Source: Zizania palustris (Eukaryota > Streptophyta > Magnoliopsida > Poales > Poaceae). Taken from it: a DNA stretch of 64,000 nt. The translations under genes were made by a program, and so were the position numbers. The stretch covers positions 22,684,390 to 22,748,389 of the forward strand of contig JAAALK010000284.1 in assembly GCA_019279435.1 (NCBI GenBank). Reading direction: 5' to 3'. Numbering within the stretch: the first letter of the stretch is position 1; every line of letters starts with the position of its first letter. Below, piece after piece: positions 56,164 through 64,000 of this stretch. The notes under the pieces are model-generated. The model was not told the origin of the DNA, searched no databases, and was given only the letters and a program-made list of their open reading frames with translations.

Positions 56164-58560
56164 TTAGATTACTGATTAGAGTAGCAGGCACGAAATGGCC
56201 ATGATGTGCTATGTCTTTGTTCTTGCCGCCCGTGTTGTCAGAAAACAAGGATTTTCAAACCAGTCATTCTTGAGGATTCAGGTATGGTAAGATGGATCAC
56301 AAGCTGGCCCTGCGAACACGTACAATTTGTCTACTCCTGTTTGCCTTCGTCCTCCTGACCCAATTTCAATCAGCAAGACGCCGTGTCACTGCAACTCTGC
56401 ATCTCGCCATTGCTGCATCTCTGCACGAGCATCAACAGTATCACACGGCCTGCCTGAAATCCCATCCTGATCGATGCTTGTGACAGAACAGTGACGCCGT
56501 GCGCTAGCTCAGCTGAGGCGTCAGTGCCTCGCAGCCCTAACACGTTTGTTTAATCTCTACTACGCCTACTCCTACGAGTGATCAGCACTAATCAGCCGGG
56601 CTTAATTAATGTCCCTGCAGGACAGCGCTCTACAACTGCATGCAGCCTACTACAGGGTAGAGCGTTGCTTGGTCAGTCGGCGCGCTGGCTGGCTCGAAAA
56701 CCATAGTTGATAAAGGCAAGCGCAGCACTCTCGCTGTGTGCTTTTTATAATATGCTCGCTCTGATGAACATCAGCGGTGTATACTGTGATTAAAAACTTT
56801 GTTATTGTTTATTTATTTTATTTTTAAAAGTTGAGTTTGTTTACAATACCCGTCTTCAAATATAGCTTCTTTTATAATTTAAAATATATTACTGCATTTT
56901 AGAACCTGGAGAGTATTTAGTAAGAAAATTGTAAAAAAAGAAAAACACTTAGAGATTATAAAACAACTTATATTGGAAAATAGTCGAAATATATATACTT
57001 CAATTCGTCGTGAAAACCAACGGACTCTTGCCTCGCTAGCTGGTGCAGCATGCATGGCTCGGAGCACGATGGCTTTGACGGTGAGGTAGGCCAAGGCCAT
57101 AGGGCGAGACGAACGGCACGTCGTCGGGGGCCGAGCACCGACTCGTGGAAGTTGGAACGCCCGTCGTGTTGGTGCCCACCGCCCGCTCCGTTGAACGTGG
57201 TTGCCAGTCGGGCCCGAGCCGTGGTTGGGAGTTGAAAAGCGGAGGCAGGCATGCATGCATGTTGATTGGATTAGTGCATTGTATTTGTATCATCGTGTAT
57301 ACCGTAGCTGAAGAGTTTAAGATCGGTCGCGTATGATTTAACGCAGTGGAATCAAGATAAAAGAGATGTCTTAAGAAAATCAAAATAAAGAGACAATAAC
57401 GAAGCACAATATTTTGGTAACAAAGTCTTACGACTTTATGATATAACTACTGACACTCCTTCACATGAACGATATTTACATCAGCATTCAGGTACACCAT
57501 GACAATGCTGCACATCTAAATCAACCATCTATCTTGTCTCTCCTTTGGTTACATTCTGGTTGGTCTCATATATATGTATATATAGACCCTTAGGTACAGT
57601 ACAACACGCGGTACAGTATAACACTAGGACTTTATTTATTCCCTAATTATAACTCAAAGTTCAATCATAACCAAATCAAACACTCGACCCATATCTCTAT
57701 CATGTACTGCCACTGTAGATTTGTACGCCTAAGAATGAGTGTGGATAAAGTCTGGAGCGTACTTTGCTGCGATAAGAAGTAGGGGGCATCTATGTTGGTT
57801 ACACAAAGTTTGTCTGTAATCTTGTACTAGCTTCCTACAGGTCAGCTGAAATGGATATTAGGGTGGGGTGAATGTCTATAAAAGATTTTGTTTTTTTCTT
57901 CTTATGTACTTCCGGTTTATAAAAATAAATTTTCAATCATTTTTTCTTTTACAATTGATTTATTAACCTTTGAGAAACGAGCACTGCTTTTTCAAGATAA
58001 ATTTCATGGTTACAGTAGAATATATCATACTGGTTGATCTTTAACTTATGAATAGTTCAAATTAATTTCTACCACTACCCTAATAAGGGGTAGTAAAATT
58101 TATAGAGAATAAAACTGTTCAAAATAATTTTGATGTGGAGGGTTACTTTCTCGGTTCCGAAAACTCCAGATAGTTTACACATACGTGCTAACAGTCTACA
58201 CATTCATGCTTTCTAGTTATACGTTGCTACTGCTAGAATTTTGGGATAAATTCATATGAATATTTTAGAAATTCTTATATAAATCTTAAAGACCCATGCC
58301 ATGAAAAAGAACACCGCATAGTTGAGAGTCAGAGATTGGGGTCGACGCTATCAACCACCGTACTCGAGTTTAGAGACTCGGGGGAGTCTGCACTACCAAT
58401 GTGGGTCCCAAGCTAGGAACTCGGGGGGTTGAGGGTTGGCCTGTTGAGCTCAACTCGTGCCCACTAAAGTCTGACTCGCTTGCAAAGCTTCTAGAAAACA
58501 ATTGAAATCTTTGACGGAATGATCCAACTAAAAGACTAGTATTTATGTGTTCAAGAGAAC

Positions 58561-58600
58561 CTATACTTCGTAGGCTCTTTCTATACTTCGTAGGCTCTTT
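58561..58600. repeat. Perfect 20-base tandem duplication
   Basis: CTATACTTCGTAGGCTCTTT occurs twice back to back. Confidence 0.95.
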
Positions 58601-59009
58601 CTGATCCCTTTATTTGAGAGGGATGAGGGGTTGTGAGTGGTGAAGGAATTGCTCTTCCCTGGTTACCACGTGAGGGGAAATAGCTAGGGATCTCATGACC
58701 TACAAGAACGACCACCTGCTTGAAGTGGATGGGGCAAAAAAAGGTTCATGCTAGGGAACCGGGAAGGCAAAGCGAAGAGGTCCTTCTAATTACAGATATC
58801 TATGACTCTTTTTTACCGGATGAAGCAGGAGACATCAGTTCATTGAATCTATAAAAAAAGATGGCATGAAGTCATATTCATGGAGACGGTGTGATGCCAC
58901 TTGTTAACATCGATGTGAAAGTGACAATAACTATAGTACCGACGATACGTATTGAAGAATAACAAATCAAGATTAAGGGAAATGTTAGTAATAATCTTTT
59001 TGCTTCAAG

Positions 59010-59114
59010 TAATAAGAGAAGTGGAGGTGATTAGTGCCCCGAGTAGTGAGAGAAGTAGAGGTGATTAGTAATCCAAGTAGTGAGAGAGGTATGTGGAGGT
59101 GATTAGTGGTTGAG
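59010..59114. repeat. Three imperfect tandem repeats of about 40 bases
   Basis: Each copy contains AGTGAGAGAAGTAGAGGTGA or a near variant followed by TTAGT. Confidence 0.75.
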
Positions 59115-61079
59115 TGCATGTACAAACTTTGGCCAAACGTAGCTCAACACAAGTGTGTTGTGTACTATATAAACCATATAATTCTTGTGTGTTCCTGTTA
59201 TATTAAAGAAGATAAATATATATTGCTAGCTAGATGATTGAGTGAAACAATTAAATCAGTGACGAGAGATTGGCGCAACTCCAATCAGAATCCCGTAATC
59301 CCATTGCTGGCCCGACACATCCATGAACGCGTTGCCTCGATCGAAGCCAGCTAGCTAGGTTCGCTGACCGCGTCCTCGGCCACGCCGTTACTCCCACCGA
59401 TCGACGACGACGCACGCGCGCTCCCTGCTCCTCCGGCGGTCCGGCCACGTTGCCACGCACCAAACACCACCAAGACGCTCGCGAATCGCGATCGAGCTCG
59501 TTCGCCACGCATGCATGTGCGATCGAAGCATGCACATGCGCTCGCGTGTGCGCGCCGCGCGCACTCGTTCGCTCTCTCGCGCGCGCCACCGGCCGGATCT
59601 ATGGGACAAGGACAGCCGGAGGGGGGTGTACCCGTGTACAGCACAGGGCGACCAGCGGTCATGTGCCATCGTTTTGGCCTTTCCTGTCTAAGAAAGATCA
59701 GCTTTTTGCTTGGGGCTCGGATGATTCTCATGGATGGATCACCCGGCCGCGCGCGTTGGCCGTCGTCATGCCGAGCAGAGAGAGTAGAGGCGCGCAGCCT
59801 CACATCTGTCGTCTATTCACTCAATCACATGCACATGCATATGCGTGCGTAATCCGGGTTGTGTGAGTGTGTGACTCTGTGTGGCACAGTGGCCTGTCGC
59901 CCTGACACGCCACACGCAGAAAGGTCTGTTTCGTTGTGGACTCGTGGCGCTGACCGCGACGTACGTGTGGCTGGACGTCCAGCTATCTGGTGGTGACGTG
60001 CGACGGTGCGACGCGAGCGGGCGGGGACTTACTTGTCGAGAGATATGGCAGGTTGAGACGAGCTGCTCTTCTACCAGGAGCTGAGGATACGATCAGCAGG
60101 AGAATCTAGATTCACTGTAACCTTTTTGACAATGGGAGGATATGATAGCGCATGTTTGATATCACCATCACACAGAATTCACGGGAAAGTTGAGAGGTGC
60201 TTTACACCTCATTTGATCTTCGGCGACAGGAAGACGAAGGATACGATGAATCATGGTTCGTGCTACCGTCGCATTCATGGGAAAGTAAATCATGCGAGAC
60301 ACGGGAGAGTGGCATTTCTTTCTTGCTTTCTTTCTAAAGAGACGGACTAACCTATCACTCTGTTAGTTGGCTAGCATTTGGCATCATATGCTACGGTTGA
60401 TCCCGATTCCCAAGACGTGCCAACTTTGACTGCACTTTCCCGAGTGGATAATCATTGCTTGGACACTATATTTGGTCTCCACATCATGCTATAATATGAG
60501 ATGCTACTGCTAAATCCGGGTATCCATCTTCATCAAAATTCAAAACCTACTGAAGCAGGCACAATTGCATGCAAGCACAGCTCTTCGGAGCAGAATTCTG
60601 TCATTACCACGGCCCACCAGCTTGCAGCGGAAATTGTCGCCAATGATGTATATGGCCGGAGGCCCAATGAACTTAATATCGGTAGAAAACTCTTTCATGT
60701 TCCAAAATGTCACCGCAGCCGGTATGAACTATTTGTCTTTATCAATGTCAGTAACTCATGTAACCTTACAGGTTACATATGAGTAACTCATAGTGACAAT
60801 TTTGTTGTCACTCACATATTAAGACTAGCGAATAATTAAATCCCCCGTTAGGTCGGGAGGCCCTGAACCATATGCACCATATATAATTGTACATTATTAC
60901 CATATTTAATATAAAAATTAGTTATTTATTTTCAATTAATTATTATCTGTCAAATAGTTGAGCACGCGTAACAATATTACTTCAATAAATTTATTGTATT
61001 TACCCCATAATTACTAGGCCCGCCTTAATTCATACTGATTTTGCCCTTTCGTATTGTCTTTCATCAACGTGGATGATAT

Positions 61080-61842
61080 CAGTGTTCTAAAACGCGGCTC
61101 TAGGCACCCGCCTAGGCGGCAAAAGGCGCTGGGCGCCAGCCCGCGCGGAGGCTGGCTGGGCGGGTGTGGGGCGCCTAGGCGGGTCAACCGCGGGCCTAGG
61201 CGCGTTGACCGCGGCGCCTAGGCGGCCCGAAACCGGCGGCGGAAGGGGAAGCAGGTAGCCAGATCCGGCGAGAGGAAGGAGGCAGCGGCCAGCTCGGGCG
61301 ACCGGCGACGCGCACATGCGGCCAGATCCGGCGACCGGCGACACGCACGCGGGCCAGATCCGGTGGCGGGAGGGAATAGGCTAGGCGGCGGTGGGAGGGG
61401 AGCAGGCCGCCAGATCCGGCGGCGGGAGGGGAGCCGGCTGGGCCCACTCCTACGGCGAGTCCTGCCACCGCAAGTAGCCGCCACCTTGCTTCTTCACCAC
61501 TATGGCCTAAACCGGAGGGGAGAAGACTGAAGAGAGGGGAGGGGGAAAACTGAACAGAGGGGCGGGGGGAAGCTGCCTGGAGCGGGAGCAGCGAAGTTTC
61601 TTGGCCTCCTGGAAGAAAAGTCGTGGAGGGGAGGGGACAGCTGCTGTCTGGTGTGGGAAGAAGAAAAGGCAGGTGTGGAAACTAGCAAAATGAAGTGAGA
61701 ACTAGCAAAATGAAGTAATGAGATCTGAAAAGTACTAGTAATAAGGATGGTTGGAAGTTGGACCTAGGCACCGCCTAGGCGCCCCTAGGCGCTAGGCGGC
61801 GGGTCACCGCTCGACTAGCGCCTAGCGTCTTTTATAACACTG
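61080..61842. mobile_element. hAT-like MITE, GC-rich, with perfect 8-bp duplication
   Basis: 763 bases. Ends CAGTGTTCTAAAACGC and, inward from the right, CAGTGTTATAAAAGACGC; flanking duplications GATGATAT at 61072-61079 and 61843-61850 are identical. Many copies of the palindromic CGCCTAGGCG and GCGCCTAGGC words lie near both ends. No transposase is coded; the short frames on the minus strand are repeat translations. Confidence 0.88.
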
Positions 61843-61850
61843 GATGATAT

Positions 61851-62821
61851 TGACATATTTTTAGCATCAGTGTATCGAGCGAATTAGAAGGTATAATACA
61901 AACAAAATGATTAAAGTGATATTTTATTAGATGTACTTAACTATTGCACGAAAAATAATTAATTGCATATCTATATGGTAAAATTAGTTAATTTGCTTAT
62001 GTTACATATAAATGGATAAATCAAAACATTTTGACGCACCTATCCGGGGAAAACTTAGTTATCGTCTGGAGTCCTAGACAGCTCACAAGACTAGTGTAAT
62101 AACTTTTCTATCTCTTTCTATGAAGATTTCTCTCATACTTAACACGACATTAGCAAAACGATAACACGATGACCACACGTTGCATCCGACAAGAATAGCA
62201 GATAACATACCTTTAATAACATGTAAACATACAGCCTGTTTTGATTCGAGAACGCAAGAACGAGATTGAAACAAAACAAGAGAACAAACACAATGATTTG
62301 CTAGTGAAAAGTACTCTTGTCGATGATTGATTACAGGCATTATAGATGTGAGGAGGTGCCACCGAGGGATGCATTGGCCGAGAGACGCACCTTCGTTTGC
62401 TTAGACGTCGCGTGGGTTGATGCGACGGAGAGATTAACTCAACATAACTGATTGATAGAAGACCCCTTTTTTTCACCTTAGGCCCCCAAATCTCAAGACT
62501 TGACGTGAATTCCACACTTTATATTCCAAAGACTATGAATCTGTTACAGTAAATATCGAAGGACCTAGATACTATTCTTAGAATCTGAAGTTCCTTCAAC
62601 AGGGCAGATTATAACTACAGATAGTGAAACTCATTAAAGTTGAATCTGAAAATAAACTAGAATAAATATAACAAATATCAACTTCACTAAATTCTTACCA
62701 CTCACTAGATTCTTACCTGTTAGATATAGATACTGATCAGTTGGAAACTCCCCAAACCTCCCTGAAAAAATGTCTAACACGGTTTGCAAATGTGTACGCA
62801 GCTCATGAGCCAGTTGCACCG
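61851..62821. other. Unassigned AT-rich sequence
   Basis: No gene. The segment 62330-62530 has words (GGAGGTGCCACCGAGGGATG) reminiscent of grass copia LTRs, but I find no termini, so it is left unassigned. Confidence 0.4.
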
Positions 62822-63125
62822 CTCACAGCAGCATCAGCATTTTCTCCACTCTTTTCCTTTGCAATTGCAACGGTCACAGCAGCATCAACATTTCTTTACT
62901 CTTTTCCTTAGTATTTGCCGCAGCAGCATCAACATTTTCTTTACTCTTTTCCTTAGTATTTGCCGCAGCAGCAGCAGCATTTTCTTCCATCTTTTCCCTT
63001 GTATTTACCGCAGCCGTAGCAGTATTTTCTTCACTCTCTTCCCTTTTATTTGTTGCAGCGCAGCAGCAGCATTTTCTACACTCTTCATCGAAGTGTCAGC
63101 ATTTTCTTTACTCTTTTCCTTGGGC
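62822..63125. repeat. Minisatellite of 45-51 base units
   Basis: About six to seven imperfect units, for example CAGCAGCATCAACATTTTCT followed by TTACTCTTTTCC. On the minus strand the units translate as ENADAAANTKEKSK-like repeats, so it grew within coding sequence of the adjacent gene fragment. Confidence 0.88.
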
Positions 63126-63419
63126 GAGCTACAGGAAAAGCTTTTTCCTCTTGCCGCTTCCATCGGAAATTTGCAGCTTCAATCCATCGGGGGTGGACCA
63201 AAAACTTCTTGTTATTAACAGCCCAGCGGGCCTTCTCCGTTCCTAGATCCAGAGCAACAACATGGGTGACCGTGGAATCCACATCAGAACAGCAAACAGC
63301 ACCTAATTGCTCGGCCATCTTCCAGATCATTTGATCCTGTGGGCGACAATTAGACGGGAATACCCGAGTAAAGACTAATTGCAGCCTTGAAGAACTTCCT
63401 GACGTACCCTCTTAATCAC
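62822..63419 (-). pseudogene. Fragment of a CPL4/FCP1-type CTD phosphatase-like gene (BRCT exon)
   Basis: On the minus strand a splice acceptor (CTGCAG, 63420-63425) is followed by VIKRVRQEVLQGC, then after a one-base loss near 63380 by VFTRVFPSNCRPQDQMIWKM, AEQLGAVC, THVVALDLGTEKARWA and NKKFLVHPRWIEAANF. This is the BRCT end of plant RNA polymerase II CTD phosphatase-like proteins, closest by my recollection to CPL4. A second one-base loss near 63122 and others follow within the repeat-rich Lys/Glu/Ala tail. The phosphatase domain is not in the window on this side; upstream sequence is intron-like, then a copia LTR. Retained splice site argues against a processed copy. A broken duplicate is most likely; a true 3' exon with sequence errors is less so. 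Confidence 0.65.
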
Positions 63420-63425
63420 CTGCAG

Positions 63426-63586
63426 AGGGGACGTGTAAGCATGGACAACCAGACATTAACTACAGAAAATTACAAAAATATAAAAAAGAAAAGAAACAGT
63501 TTATCCCCTGTAGCATTTGAAACATTGATATTGAATTTGCCGGTGTTCAATTCTTTTCATAACGCTCATACAGACCATCCAGACTG
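63426..63586. other. Probable intron remnant between the gene fragment and LTR
   Basis: AT-rich, no frame of note; would be the intron preceding the BRCT exon. Confidence 0.4.
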
Positions 63587-63939
63587 TCATGTGCTATGGG
63601 CCAGGGCCCACCGGGCCCAAGGATGAACAGTACCACGTGGTAGGCCATAGGTTAGTTAGAGTCTTGTTATTTTACTTATCCAATTACAGTTAGAGTCGGT
63701 TAGAAATAAAAGGTATCCCTACTTTATATAAAGGGGTCCATAGCGTGTAATTAGACAAGCAAGAAAGATCAATATATAATGTCTCTATCCTAGTTTTCTA
63801 AAGTCTCTCCCATTCTTCAACATATCCCGTTCTTCAACATAGCTTGGCAAGGGGATCAACCATGTGCCAACCTATCCTACTGCTACGATCTAGACGGTCG
63901 AGGACCCCTAACCCCTTAGGATCAACGCCCTTGAGAACT
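63587..63939 (+). repeat. 5' LTR of a Ty1/copia element running off the right edge
   Basis: Likely starts TGTCATGTGC at about 63587 and ends just before the primer site. A TATA box TATATAAA is at 63725-63732, and the LTR is short (~350 bases), so this family differs from the Sireviruses. The left border is an estimate since the other LTR is not in view. Confidence 0.65.
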
Positions 63940-63951
63940 TGGTATCAGAGC
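63940..63951 (+). other. Primer-binding site (initiator-Met tRNA) of the right-edge copia element
   Basis: TGGTATCAGAGC on the plus strand, complementary to the initiator-Met tRNA 3' end. Confidence 0.88.
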
Positions 63952-64000
63952 AACTTGTATCCAATAGACAAAATAGTTTTACAAGTGGGAATGAATAACG

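Larger units (their letters stand above)
56167..61071. other. Intergenic DNA without recognised genes
   Basis: No gene is supported in 4.9 kb. GC-rich islands at 57040-57240 and 59250-59650 open several short frames on both strands without recognisable domains. Between them the DNA is AT-rich. Two local repeats are listed separately. The stretch 58270-58500 contains direct and inverted ACTCGGGG/ACTCGAG words with no clear unit. Confidence 0.5.

Noticed and set aside
56879..57256. Minus-strand frames with gene-like composition at 57040-57250
   Set aside because: Three overlapping frames are open over the same bases, none shows a recognised domain, and they run into AT-rich sequence.
59251..59866. 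Arg/Ala/His-rich frames on both strands
   Set aside because: A GC-rich, CpG-rich island without codon bias towards one frame and without domains; no splice-supported gene model is apparent.
62784..63218. Plus-strand frame rich in Phe, Ser and His
   Set aside because: It is the antisense shadow of the Lys/Glu/Ala repeat of the CPL4-like fragment on the minus strand.

Overview
The window is plant nuclear DNA from a grass (Poaceae), very probably a panicoid or andropogonoid species. The reasons are the retrotransposon families present (Sirevirus-type copia elements primed by initiator-Met tRNA, Tat-lineage gypsy elements with a second RNase H and an antisense gene), Tourist-like and hAT-like MITEs, and one intact grass-type single-exon gene. 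The species is not determinable by eye. One 100-base assembly gap (4896-4995) is present.

About 78% of the window (1 to ~48,090) is a stack of transposable elements. From the left: a partial Sirevirus A on the minus strand (1-4895, cut by the window edge and the gap); a second, divergent Sirevirus B on the minus strand (4996-12888); then a small Ac/Ds-like hAT element (12900-48090) whose ~1.3 kb of own sequence has been pushed apart to 35 kb by later insertions. Inside it sits a Tat-type gypsy element D (13632-47512, target duplication GTAGG). Inside the integrase region of D sits a second Tat-type element E (23393-42336, duplication AAAGA/AAGGA). Inside E sits an LTR fragment F related to the LTR of D. 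Inside F sits a complete Sirevirus C (24087-36032, duplication CACGC), and inside the gag region of C a solo LTR (31005-32011, duplication GCCTT). D additionally carries two opposite-facing solo LTRs of one family (18529-19437, 21652-22561), and its 3' LTR holds a 3.36 kb solo LTR (42969-46325). Paired target duplications let the order of insertion be read directly, and LTR divergence counted by eye (about 1% for C, about 5% for E) agrees with it.

The right quarter (48,100-64,000) is gene-type space. It contains one intact gene, a BKI1/MAKR-family membrane-associated kinase regulator (50949-52088, plus strand), with a Tourist-like MITE just upstream and a CACGTG/CGTGTG motif in its proximal promoter. 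Around it are an old LTR (49070-50007), a Tourist-like MITE (54673-55005), a 1.15 kb long-inverted-repeat element (55009-56163), a GC-rich hAT MITE with a perfect 8-bp duplication (61080-61842), a broken fragment of a CTD-phosphatase-like (CPL4-type) gene with an internal minisatellite (62822-63419), and the 5' LTR and primer-binding site of a copia element running off the right edge.

Most retrotransposon proteins are broken by stops and frameshifts. The points of greatest interest are the readable five-level nest inside a Ds-like element, the apparently spliced antisense gene of E, a shared -1 gag/pol phase in all three Sireviruses, polyprotein tails encoded inside LTRs, and the long inverted repeats.
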